Of a stretch of 64,000 nucleotides of DNA, positions 37,259 to 47,642 are shown one piece after another. The number at the start of each line of letters is the position of its first letter. Position 1 is the first letter of the stretch. This DNA is from Linum tenue. Its lineage: Eukaryota; Streptophyta; Magnoliopsida; Malpighiales; Linaceae. Position numbers and translations under genes: made by a program. The DNA lies in contig CAMGYJ010000002.1 of NCBI GenBank assembly GCA_946122785.1, positions 21,116,492-21,180,491 on the forward strand, read 5' to 3'. The notes under the pieces were generated by a model that was not told the origin of the DNA, did no database searches, and was given only the letters and a program-made list of their open reading frames with translations.

Positions 37259-37720
37259 TACATGTTCCTTGCAATTGCCTGTTCAGTATGCTTTGAATTG
37301 ACAGTCTCTGTAGTGATTTGCAACCTAGGGAGGTAGTGTAGCACTATGGAGGATGTTGATGCATTTAAGAAGTCTCATTTCTTCTTCATATTGTGTTGGT
37401 TGATTGAGTGAATTAGTGATCTTAGGACCCTTGAATTGTGTGGTGTTGTGGACTCTCTGCCTGTCATGGACTCTTGTATCATGTTCTGAAAGTAACAGGT
37501 GCTCGAAAATGTGCTTTAAAATAACGTCTCCCGTGCGAATAGGGCGAAAGTGTGTAAGGGGAGACGGGAATCCGTTCCCAATTTCCACCTACTACCTCCA
37601 GCCCCCTTACATGTCTTTCCCCCGCACGAGGCTCGAGACACCCGCTCCTGGCATGGCCGGTAAGAGCCGGGCTCCCGCAAAACCTTTGCTAGGTGGGAGC
37701 CCCCGTTTTCTGCAGAAACA

Positions 37721-37794
37721 GGTTGGAACCCGTGGAAGAAAAAAAAAGAAAAACAAAAAAACAAGCAAAAAGAAGAAAGAAAAGGGTTCCAACC
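37721..37794 (+). other. Hairpin with 52-nt purine-rich loop, element B
   Basis: GGTTGGAACCC (37721-37731) pairs with GGGTTCCAACC (37784-37794). The 52-nt loop is nearly all A and G. It is the counterpart of the hairpin at 2346 in element A, with unrelated stem sequence. Confidence 0.55.
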
Positions 37795-38087
37795 ATGTTC
37801 ACAAAGAAAATCGAGCACCTTGAATTAATGTGAGTCCATGATCTTTTGTTTGTGAGAGTCTCTTCATCCACGATTCATTTGTCCTCTGTTCACTATTTGC
37901 CATGATGCCGATTCGAGACTAGCGTTCTCGCCGAAGAAGCTATGAGATGACTTGTGCGTCGGTTGACCTCGTAAGCTGCTAAATGATCTAGGAAGTCCTC
38001 TACCTACGATCGAGGTTGTTTGTTGCTATAGAGGTCTGGAGAGTTGCATTGGTTTGAGTTAGGTTTGCTTAGGGACAAGCAAACGGT

Positions 38088-38103
38088 TAAGTGTGGGGGA
38101 GTT
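38088..38103 (+). promoter_or_regulatory. Polypurine tract of element B
   Basis: TTAAGTGTGGGGGAGT lies directly before the 3' LTR. Similar tracts occur inside the element at about 35340 and 37159. Confidence 0.75.
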
Positions 38104-39464
38104 TGATAGATCGTTAATTACACATATTTTCACCCCTATTCTGAAGCCGTTTGTGATGAGGAATCTCGTGTTTTAAGCCGATTTTACGCTAGGTTGTGTG
38201 TTTGTGTCATATTTCAGGTCCCGGCGTTGGAATCGAGGCGGATGAATGAGTCCCGGGTCGAAAGGAGCGAAGTTGGGACAAAGGAGGCTGTTGGACCAAA
38301 ATACCCGCCCAAAGGAAGAAATACCCGACCGGGTATTTTTTGGCCTTGACTGGGTATTTCTCACTTCGGGCGTCCGTGAGAAGCAGAAGGGGGCCCGGGC
38401 AAATGCCTTAAATCCCCGGTCGGGGATTACGAGAACAGACCGGGGATTTTCCCCTTTAACGAAACGGTGAGTTTGGATAATACCCGGTCGAACCCCTAAA
38501 TACCCGACCGGGTATTTCGACCGGGTATCGCGATGGCAGCTGATAAAAGAGAAAGAAGGCCAATTTTCAGAGGGTTCCGAGTTTTTGAGAGAGAAAGCGA
38601 TACCTAGAGAGAGAAAGCGACGAACCAGAGTTCCCAAGCGCCATAGATCGATCTTCAACACCATTGGAGCCCGGTTTGAGCTTGGAGAAGTGCGATTAAA
38701 CGTCCAGGAGCAGGAATCCATCTTCATAGTATGAATTCCGCGTCTGAATCTGCTTTTGCTTCTTTCTCTATGGAGTAGTTTCCCCCATTCATCTGGGTAT
38801 GGGGAACCCTAGATTTGTATGCTAGGTCTGATTGTATGAACCCAAGTACAGAGTTTGTGAATTGATTATATTCGATTGAGGTTTGAATGATTGAATGACT
38901 TGAATCCTGATCAAATTCCTGTTGTTTCTGCTTTGACCTAGAATGAGAATATCTGCCTAGGTTGATAGAGTACCCTTAATCGAAGGTGGCGAATTGGTGA
39001 CTTTAGTCGAGGAGCCAATTCGCTATTCTGTACCGAATTCAATTCGGTAGCGGAGGTTTGGTTCGTTAGGGCCTCAATCTGTTTACTCCGGTGGAGGTTA
39101 GTCGCCCGCTAGAGACTCAGATTGAGAGGGTCTGGAGACCTTTAGTCGAGACTTCAGGCTAATTGAGAACCTTCCGCAGTATAATTTTCATGAAAACTGA
39201 ACTTGGTAAATTGCAATCCGACTTAACTGCAGTCTAGGGGGATCCATATCCGGGTGACCTCTCTTGACTTGACAACAACCGTTTACTTGCTTTGTGTTTT
39301 GTTTGCTTGAGTTGCACTAAAAGTTCACCGCTAAATAACAAGAATTCACCGAGTAGTCATCACATCTAGGACCCGGGTTGACAATAAAACCCAAACCCGC
39401 TATACTACGCTTTAGGAAGTGGTTGCACTTGGCCATTTTCTAGAGTGACAGTAGGAGTGAGTCA
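38104..39464 (+). repeat. 3' LTR of element B
   Basis: 1361 bp, nine substitutions from the 5' LTR, followed by the TSD ACCAT. Confidence 0.95.
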
Positions 39465-40287
39465 ACCATGTCAATTCATCTCAATTAAAACATGGTGCAG
39501 AAAATGGTACGCGCTAACATGAAGACCAGACAAATTCATAACAAGTTGATGAATGATGGCGTGGTGTTTATGTCGATTGTTAGTGCATGCCAGAAGGTTA
39601 GTCAATGTCCCTATATCATTAAATTTCGAAAGTGCATTTATTTGTATTCGCTGTTTATAACATATAGTGAGTGTTTCGTTGCTAGATATTTATGCTAGTT
39701 CTTGACGATGAAGCACGTCATTGATTTCTGTATCTCGTCAATGTCCAGCAAAAAACTGCATTTTTGCTAGACAGTCTACCTTCAACTAGTGAGGCGAATC
39801 GTAGGCGTAAATCAGCACTATGCAAGAAATTGGTAAGTGTTTTCTATAATTTTCTGACTACTAAGCGTCACGTATTATGCTAGAAGCTTAAAATATTTGT
39901 TATTTGTGTGTAGTTGTCCAATTTGGATGATATTTTCAAACGAGCAATGTAGCAGTACCAAATTTTGGAGATTTCAATTTTGAAGAGCTACGGGTTCAAG
40001 GGCAAAGGAATAGTACCGAGTGTGGTGTGCACGTCATGCAGTGGATGCGCTATGGATCCAAGGATCTGGATAGAGTGGTGAGTATATCGTCAAACAAATA
40101 AATTGTTTAATTTATACTTTTTTTAGTTGTAACGAAGTCTTACATGCCATAATGCAGATAGGAGAAGAACACAAATTACCAGCTCGAAAGGAAATACTAT
40201 GGTATCTGGCTACACATTTTGAAAACCGTGCACGAGAAAATCTTTTCAAGCATGTAGTAGATGAATGCATGGAACGAGGCAAAGAGA

Positions 40288-40907
40288 GGTCGACCTGTTT
40301 CACATTTACAAACAACAGTCGACCATTTGTGTAAAGAGGTCGACCTGTTTCACATTTACCCAAGACGGTTGACCATTCGTGAAACGCGGTCGACCGTAAT
40401 GATTCTTGTCCTTGTACAATTAGGATTTTGGGTACTTGTCCTTGTCGAATTACGATTTTATATATGTTTCACCAATTGGATAAGGAATTCGTCTACATTC
40501 TCTACAAATAGATGGAAGTCTTAAGACTTTATTTGTACTTCGAGTTATACAATTTGTTGGAGTGAAGTTGTAATCTCATCGCTCTTATTGTGATCGTGTG
40601 TTGGTGGCGGTTTATTCTTATTCCGGTAGACCGTAACAATAAGTGGTCGAACGTATGTGTAAGGTATGTCTCGTATGTGCTTGTTAATGGTTGTATGTGG
40701 TTAAATTTTTTCCTAATTAGGTCGACCACCTCCACCATCCGGTCGACCGTATTTGTGTAATTATATGATTAGGTCGACCTTACAGTAAATTCGGGTCGAC
40801 CTCTTCTTTGTTATTTTAAAATAAGGTCGACCTTACAGTAAATTCAGGTCGACCTCATCTTTGTTATTTAGTAATAAGGTCGACCGTACAGTTCATTCAA
40901 GTTGACC
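40288..40907. repeat. GGTCGACC array 2 (Ulp1-like gene 3' end to transposase leader)
   Basis: Sites at 40288, 40317, 40338, 40367 and 40388 alternate spacings of 29, 21, 29 and 21 bp. Later pairs are 40720/40741 (21 bp) and 40772/40794, 40825/40847 and 40878/40900 (22 bp). The first two sites lie within the last codons of the Ulp1-like gene. Confidence 0.9.
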
Positions 40908-40965
40908 TGATGAGAGCTAATTTTGTATGTTTTTTACATTAAATTCGTATTCCGATCGTTGCAGG

Positions 40966-43212
40966 ATGGATAACAGAGATGATACAGATGATAGAAATGA
41001 TGACGAGGTTAACTTCGATGAGGAATCTAAGGATGCTCGAGAATGATCTATGGATAATTCAGATGATACAGATAATACGGATGATGAAGTGGTTGGGGAT
41101 GATAAGGAAACCGAGGGTGCTGAAGAAGAATTTATGGATGATGAAGAAGCTACTGAATATGAACAACAAATTCCTTCCATGGAGTTCCAAACATTAGAAG
41201 ATGCAGAGAAATTTTACGATTCCTATGCTAAAGCGAAAGGATTTAGCGTTCGACGTAGAGATCTTCGGAGGAGTCGTCGAGGAGTAGTAATTGGGAGGAC
41301 AATGGTATGTTCGAGAGAGGGGACTAGAGAGAAGATGCATATAGATAAAGAAGGTCGGACTCGACAAAATCGAAAGATAACAAGACATTCTTGCAAGGCA
41401 TCGTATACTGTACGCTTTGATCGGAATAAGAAAATGTGGGTTGTTTCTAAGTTTGAGAGGAAGCACTCACATCGTTGCTGCAATGAAGAAGAAACTCAAT
41501 TCCTTCAGTCTCATCGAAATGTGAGTGAAGGAGACAAGGCTATGGCGATAGGGATGCGACAGTCAGGAATAAAACAACGCAACATTGTTCAGTTCATGAA
41601 GAATAAAGTTGGAGGATATGAGAATCTGGGGTACACTCCAAAGGATTTGGATAATGTTGTTCAGCAATCCCGAACAGTTGACGACGATCTAATAGGAGAT
41701 GTTAACCGAACATTGGGTTACTTGCAAAGTAAACATACCTCTGATACGGGCAGCTTCTTCAAGTACACAACCAACGATGAAGGTGAATTAGGCAATCTCT
41801 TCTGGTCGGACTCCACATCTAGAGCATATTACCATTTTTTTTGGGATGTCTTGGCGTTCGATGCATGCTACAAGCGCAACAAGTACAATCGACCATTTGT
41901 TATGATGGTTGGTGTAAATCACCACCACCGTAACATCATATATGGTTTTGCCCAGTTGGATAACGAGACAATCACCAACTATGTTTGGTTGTTGAATACT
42001 TTTCTGGAGTGTATGAACTCTAAGATGCCAACTTCAGTGATCACAGACGGAGACAAGTCTATGTGTGGTGCCATTGCTACTGTTTTGGTTGAAGTGGCTC
42101 ACCGTCTGTGTATTTGGCATATCGAGACAAATGCGACAACAGCCGTTCATAATAGGGAGTTCGTTAGCGCATTCACTTACTTGGCGAAAGCACGTATATC
42201 GATTGAGGAGTTTGAGAAGCGTTGGGATCATTTGATTAGTGAGCATGGTTTGTCTGCAAATAAGTGGTTGCAGGATTTGTACGCTGACAAATTACTGTGG
42301 GCAGAGGTATACTTGAAGGATATTTATTTCGGTGGACTCCAATCAACCTCGCGATGTGAGTCATGTAACCATTGGATAGATGGGTATGTGGGAACTCAAT
42401 ACAGCTTGCAACGTTTTGTTCAGGACATTGATGAAGCACTTTAGGGGATGCGTTTCACGGAGGTGCAGGATGATTATACTTCTAGGCACACGAGGTTGGT
42501 CTGCAAGCATGCCCTTCGCAGTTGGGAAATGCAAGCTGAAAGTATCTACACACATCGTACATTTGCTATCTTCAAGTCTGAACTAGAGAATGAAGCTTCT
42601 TATGTATTAGCGGAGAGAAGAAATGAATCAGATGGGACAGAGACATTCATTCTGAAGAACTACATGAACCCAGATCGGATAGGGCGGTTAACATTTACTA
42701 CGTCCAATCAAGATCTAAAATGCGAGTGTGCATTATTTGAATCTAAGGGGTTTCCATGCAGACATATGCTTACAGTAATTAAAAATATGGGATACACCGC
42801 ACTACCCTCCTCCTGGTTCAAGCTTCGATGGACCCAAAATGCAAAGACACTAAATCGTCATCCTGGAGTTGGAGGTGATGTGGGAGAGAAAGTTGGTCAA
42901 CTGATAAGACATGGAGGATTGGCTCTAAAGTGTAAGCGTTTGTGTGACATCGTGTGTGGTAGTGAAGCTGCTTTTAATCATGTCTCTAAGACGTTGGACG
43001 ACCTTACTCAATGGGCAATTGAGTTCGCGAGGGAGAGAACGGACAACACTACACCGGCAAACCCTCCAGCACCCCTTCGAAGTGTGAAAGATCCAAAAAT
43101 TGGGAAGACCAAGGGGACATTCAAGTCAGCACGAACTGCATCGGGCAAAAGTTTAAGAAAGTGTTCGAAATGTGGGAAATATGGTCATTTTCGCCCTAAG
43201 TGCTCGAAATAA
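40966..43212 (+). pseudogene. FAR1-type MULE transposase, two in-frame stops
   Basis: A DDE transposase of the MULE superfamily. A splice-acceptor-like GTTGCAG precedes the ATG at 40966. One frame runs to 43212, about 749 codons, broken only by TGA at 41044 and TAG at 42442. A second ATG at 41050 follows the TGA. Domains in order are an acidic N-terminus, a FAR1 DNA-binding domain (FYDSYAKAKGFSVRRRD ... CKASYTVRF ... KHSHRC), the MULE catalytic domain (AFDACYKRNKY, VITDGDKSM, RLCIWHI), a SWIM finger (CECALFESKGFPCRH) and a CCHC knuckle (CSKCGKYGHFRPKC). With only two point-type lesions it was active recently or these are sequence errors. Confidence 0.85.
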
Positions 43213-43839
43213 AGTCCCAAAAAAGGATCTTAAATTTCTTCTACTGTTTTTTAGGAGTTTATTTAATTTTTTATAACTATGATTGCATTGTATTTTTTTC
43301 GAATTATCTTAATAATTTATGAGCTAATTAATTATTGGTTGAAATAAACAAACACAATAAAACGGTCGACCTCATAAAACAAACGATCGACCTGACCATC
43401 TTCGGTCGACCTGACCAATAACGCGGTCGACCGCGTATTTAATTCGGCCGACCAAACCGATTTGTTTGCCAACATCCACCCCAACCCATCCCCCAATCCT
43501 CTATTTAAGAAACCCTCCCCCACTCATTCTACACCACAATCAGAACCCTATCCCACCACATCCACTCATTCTTCCTCTCCTTTCCCTTGTTCATCTTCTT
43601 CTCCAATTTCCAAAATCTCCTATTTCCAAAATCTCAAAGGAACCTCCATTCCATTTCATCATCATCACTTAGAAGAAGAACAAGGTATAGCTTTCAATCT
43701 TCTTTTCATTTGATTCGATTTTCTCTTCTTCTTTGGTAGATTAGATTGTTTTCAAAAAATCTAAAGATGGAAAAGAGGGATTTTCCCTTCTGTTCGTCAG
43801 ATGCGGTCGACCTGTTCATCTTCGTGGTCGACCGCAATG

Positions 43840-44460
43840 CAGTCAAAATCGCGTTTTAAAACTTAAAAACTTACGATTTTACGCTATTAGGTCACCAAAA
43901 CGCTTTCGTTTCCATATAAAAACTTAAGTATATAAAATCGGACTAAATTGCGCTTTAAAGCTTAAAAGCTTACGCTTTTACGCTTCTAGTTCACCAAAAC
44001 GCTTTACGTTTTTACGCTTTTAGTTCACTAAATGAGTATTCTTTTCATGAAATTAATTATAAAAAGTATATTTTAAAAGTAAATCACCAACAATATGATA
44101 TATTTGAGATTAAAAGATACATATCATGTACTTGGATGCATTCTCGACTTTAATAGAGTAATCTAATTCACCAGCTAGGCTCTTCCCGAATGCATTAGCA
44201 TAGAGGAAGAAGTGGCTTATTGTTAAAATTTATGTTTACAAACTTATTATTAAGATGCTACAAGTTGCTCTACTTGAGGCATGAATTGCATGTATTTATT
44301 AACTTATCTAAATTCCGAGCATTCATATTTTACATAGTATATGTCCTAGCTTTTTAGTTATTTTTCAGTATGCTTCAAAAACTTACGCTTTTACGTTTTG
44401 ATTTTACGCTTTATGATTTTACCCCTTTTCCGCTTCTAGGTAGAATCGCGCTTTTGACTG
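43840..44460. mobile_element. AT-rich insertion in array 3, about 621 bp
   Basis: It begins CAGTCAAAATCGCG and ends CGCGCTTTTGACTG, short inverted ends. It contains repeated TTACGCTTTTACG-type motifs and no GGTCGACC sites. It separates a partial 187-bp unit at 43763 from the intact ones at 44583. I did not find a convincing TSD. Confidence 0.5.
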
Positions 44461-44582
44461 AATTGGTCATCTGGCTTTCAATCGTTTTGTTCTTCTGTTC
44501 TATGGACTGAGGTCGACCTGTGATGATATTGAGGTAGACCTGTGACGTTTTGCTATGAGTTTTTGATTTTTTATTTAGATCT

Positions 44583-45480
44583 AAAGATGGAAAAGAGGGA
44601 TTCTCTCTTCTGTTCGTCAGATGCGGTCGACCTGTTCATCTTCGTGGTCGACCGCATCTAGCTTTCAATCGTTTTGTTCTTCTGTTCTATGGACTGAGGT
44701 CGACCTGTTATGATATTGAGGTCGACCTGTGACGTTTTGCTACGAGTTTTTGACTTTTTATTTAGATCTAAAGATGGAAAAGAGGGATTCTCCCTTCTGT
44801 TCGTCAGATGCGGTCGACCTGTTTATCCTCGTGGTCGACCGCATCTGGCTTTCAATCGTTTTGTTCTTCTGTTCTATGGACTGAGGTCGACCTGTGATGA
44901 TATTGAGGTCGACCTGTGACGTTTTGCTTCGAGTTATTGCGTTTTTATTTATATCTATAGCTTGAAAAGCATTTGGGCCATTTCAGACTCGTTTCAAATT
45001 AGCCGAGGTCGACCTATGATGCTTCTGAGGTCGACCTACGAAGGAAAAAATTCTTGTTGTGCCATTCTCCTAGGAATTATTTGTGCAAAACTAACGCTGG
45101 TCGACCTGTTGAAATTATGAGGTCGACCGGATCTATTTTGCACTCAACATTAAAAGCATTTGGGCCATTTCAGACTCGTTTCAAATTAGCCCGTGTCGAC
45201 CTATGATGCTTCTGAGGTCGACCGATGAAGGCAAAAATTCTTGTTGTGCCATTCTCCTAGGAATTATTTGTGCGAAACTAACTCTGGTCGACCTGTTCAA
45301 ATTATGAGGTCGAGCTGATATGTTTTGCACTCAACATTAAAAGCATTTGGGTCATTTCAGACTCGTTTCAAATTAGCCGGGGTCGACCTATGATGCTTCT
45401 GAGGTCGACCGATGAAGGCAAAAATACGATTTATTTGTGCTAAACTTATTGAGGTCGACCTGTGATGATATTGAGGTCGA
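44583..45480. repeat. 187-bp tandem units with paired GGTCGACC sites
   Basis: AAAGATGGAAAAGAGG recurs at 44583 and 44770 (187 bp). AAAAGCATTTGGG recurs at 44965, 45152 and 45339 (187 bp each). The two unit types differ in sequence but have the same length, and each holds two GGTCGACC pairs at 21-22 bp. Confidence 0.8.
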
Positions 45481-45490
45481 CCTCGGGCCA

Positions 45491-45692
45491 TTTAAATCGA
45501 TTGAAAGCCAATTGTGACTTTTAGCAGGAGTGCAGTGCAGGACATTAGGCCACCTTGGAACCGGCATACGGTTGCAAAGGAGAACTCGATGAAGGCAGCA
45601 GACGTTTGTGTCTTCGAGTGCATTCCAAGGTGGCCTAATGTCCTGCACTGCACTCCTGCTGAAAGTCACATATGGCTTTCAATCGATTTAAA
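45491..45692. repeat. Long hairpin with 70-bp arms
   Basis: Left arm 45491-45560 and right arm 45623-45692 are near-perfect reverse complements around a 62-nt loop. It lies inside array 3, lacks GGTCGACC and could form a foldback transcript. Confidence 0.8.
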
Positions 45693-45885
45693 TTTTCCGA
45701 GGTCGACCTATGCTTCTTCTGAGGTCGACCTATGAAGGCAATTTTGTACTCCAATTGTTACGGGTTTGAGTCCGCCCATTCTCGTTTTAAAGTAACTGAG
45801 GTCGACCTCTTTATGGAGTGGTCGGCCGCGTTTTGTTAATTTCGAAAATATATCTATCGTGTATTCTTGCTTGTTTGATCGCAGG

Positions 45886-47233
45886 ATGTTTGGCAAAAAG
45901 AAAAGAAAGTCACAAAAAGCTGCTGCCTCAAGTTCGGAATGGGAAGAGTTCAATCCCAATTTGTTCCAAACCAAGGAGCAAAGTGACAACTATGAAGAGA
46001 AGAGAATGCACAACCGCAGGGTGGCTCCTGGAAGGCCATTGACGACGGATGCGTATTCTCATTTCGAGAATTACGGGTTTCTGGGACCCTTCATCGAGCA
46101 AGAGTGGCTGAAGGTGATATCTCTGAATGTACCATACTACCCAAAAATGGTACAATACTTCTACAACAACATTGTCTACGAGCGCAATGCAAATGGAACC
46201 ATTCACGTATTCAAATCCTATGTGAATGGGGTGGTGATGCGCATCAGCAAGAATGTGTTGCGCAAGTACTAGAGGCTCCAAACGAGGGGAAGAGAGTCCA
46301 TTCTTACACTGCTTGGAATGAAACGCATTTCACGAGAACCAAGCAAATCCAGACGGTATGTGGTCTTGATGAAGAGGAAGATGCTGAGGGCATTGGCGGA
46401 GCTAGGTTAAGGGTTGTGGGGTCCATGGACCCCACTTGGAAAATGAATATACATTAAAAATGGTGGATTTTTAAGATGGGATTAGTAAATTTAGAACCAC
46501 GGACCCCCTCTTTCCGAAACAATGATTTTACTATCGAGTCAAACTTCGTATTTGGTTATGTTTGGACCCACTAAATTATATCTCTGGCTACGCCAATGGC
46601 TGAGGGTCGCAGTAGGCCAACGAGTAACCACCTGACAGTTCAAGCCAGAGTTCTTCACCACATGCTTTCCTACAATATTCTGCCAAAGGGTGGACATCAG
46701 GAGACAGTCACCTACTTCGACATGGAGCTCCTCACCAACTACTGTTAAACGAGAAGGTGAACTTGCCATACTTGATCTTTAACCACATGCTTACTGCTGC
46801 AGAGAGTTCAAACAGGAATCTTCCCTATGGGATGATCCTCACCGTGCTATTTGAGCATTTTAATGTGAATTTAAGTAAAGAGGTGGGGTTAAGAATCACA
46901 AGGCAGGAGTTCTATACTGTTTCATCTCTGAAAAAGATGGGCTTTGAGCTGCATAATGGTGAGTATGTCCGAATCAATGCTCATGGTGCGCATGGTGGTG
47001 ATGATGATGATGATGATGAGGATGATGATGGTGATGAAGGAGCCGAAGACGAGCCAATGCCGGAGGCACAGAGTTCAACTCCACCGATCACCTTAGAGCT
47101 TGTGTGGGAGCGCATGGATGGCATGTACGAGTACATGGGCCAGATGTCCACCCAGATGACTGGCATGTACGACTACATGGGGCAAATGACCGCCCAGATG
47201 AACACAATGCAGGTGACCATGAATGAGATGTGA
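45886..47233 (+). pseudogene. Third MULE gene, related to Athila ORF2 (putative plant transposon protein type)
   Basis: A splice-acceptor-like GATCGCAG precedes the ATG at 45886, as for the transposase. The basic start (MFGKKKRKSQK) leads to a plant transposon-protein-type domain (AYSHFENYGFLGPFIEQEW, FKSYVNGVVMRIS; later NLPYLIFNHMLTAAE, LPYGMILTVLFEHF). An Asp/Glu run follows (DDDDDDEDDDGDEG) and a coiled-coil-like tail (YEYMGQMSTQMTGMYDYMGQ). This order resembles ORF2 of element B. A frame break near 46250, another near 46755 and a MITE insertion at 46391 inactivate it. Confidence 0.65.
46391..46598. mobile_element. hAT-type MITE in third MULE gene, 208 bp
   Basis: Starts CATTGGCGGAGCTAGG, ends TGGCTACGCCAATG. 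A perfect 8-bp duplication GCTGAGGG lies at 46383-46390 and 46599-46606. Related in termini to the MITE at 8045. Confidence 0.85.
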
Positions 47234-47642
47234 GATGAGTGGCGATCTTTCAGCGGAAGATACATGCATCCCACCACATCCGACCACCATCATGCTACCA
47301 CCACCAATGAAGAAAATGTGGATGAGGGAGAGAGGGGAGATGAGTAGGAGCGCGGAGATTTTAGATTGTGTATTTTTCTTGTTAAGTGGTCAAAACGATT
47401 GTTGATTGTTATTCTGTTATTTTTTTAGTTTTATTTTTGTGTGTGAACAATTATGATTTCTGTTTTATTGTATTTCTTGTTAGTTTGTTTAGTTGTTATG
47501 CTATGAATTGATGAGTCCTTGTTATCATTATTTATGACTATTTATGATGGTTTGAAACATAATTTATACGAGCAAAAGAACCACAAAAATCGACATACAT
47601 AAGCAAAAAAGAAACGGGGCATAGGTTGACTTTATTGTATTC

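Larger units (their letters stand above)
27222..39464 (+). mobile_element. Athila-type Ty3/gypsy retrotransposon B, full length, 12,243 bp
   Basis: Both LTRs are exactly 1361 bp and a 5-bp TSD ACCAT flanks the element (27217-27221, 39465-39469). The order is LTR, tRNA-Asp primer site, gag-protease-RT-RNase H-integrase, a palindrome-rich spacer, ORF2, a long 3' region, a polypurine tract and LTR. The two LTRs differ at nine positions with no indels (about 0.66%), so insertion was recent. The gag-pol has several inactivating changes. Confidence 0.95.
25985..40334 (+). pseudogene. MULE-borne Ulp1-like (C48) cysteine protease gene, interrupted by element B
   Basis: Ulp1 family proteases process SUMO; copies are common passengers of plant MULEs. 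Likely exons before the insertion are 25985-26335 (coiled-coil region), 26419-26583 (acidic), 26660-26768, about 26896-26984 (LTVVDFFSENV...) and about 27076-27165 (VWYLPNMFS). After it they are 39501-39596, 39686-39832, 39914-40077 and 40158-40334. The triad is visible: His 39719-39721, Asp in LLDSLPS and Cys 40021-40023 in ECGVHVMQW. A TGA (39722-39724) stands where the family has Trp right after the His, and a frame break lies near 39950. A phase mismatch also exists at exons 3/4. Exon limits are inferred. Element B sits in an intron. Confidence 0.7.
43364..45830. repeat. GGTCGACC array 3 (between transposase and third gene)
   Basis: The longest array. It starts with 43364, 43385, 43404, 43425 and 43446 (21, 19, 21, 21 bp) and 43805/43826 (21 bp). 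It then continues through 187-bp tandem units, each with two site pairs, to about 45830. Many sites are exact; a few have one mismatch. Confidence 0.9.

Noticed and set aside
37516..37871. Phe-rich minus-strand frames resembling membrane proteins.
   Set aside because: They arise from the purine-rich loop and UTR of element B read backwards.
43364..45480. Regular short repeats with 13-14-bp spacers looked like a CRISPR array.
   Set aside because: The repeat is an 8-bp palindrome, spacing varies between pairs, and the context is a plant transposon with no cas genes.
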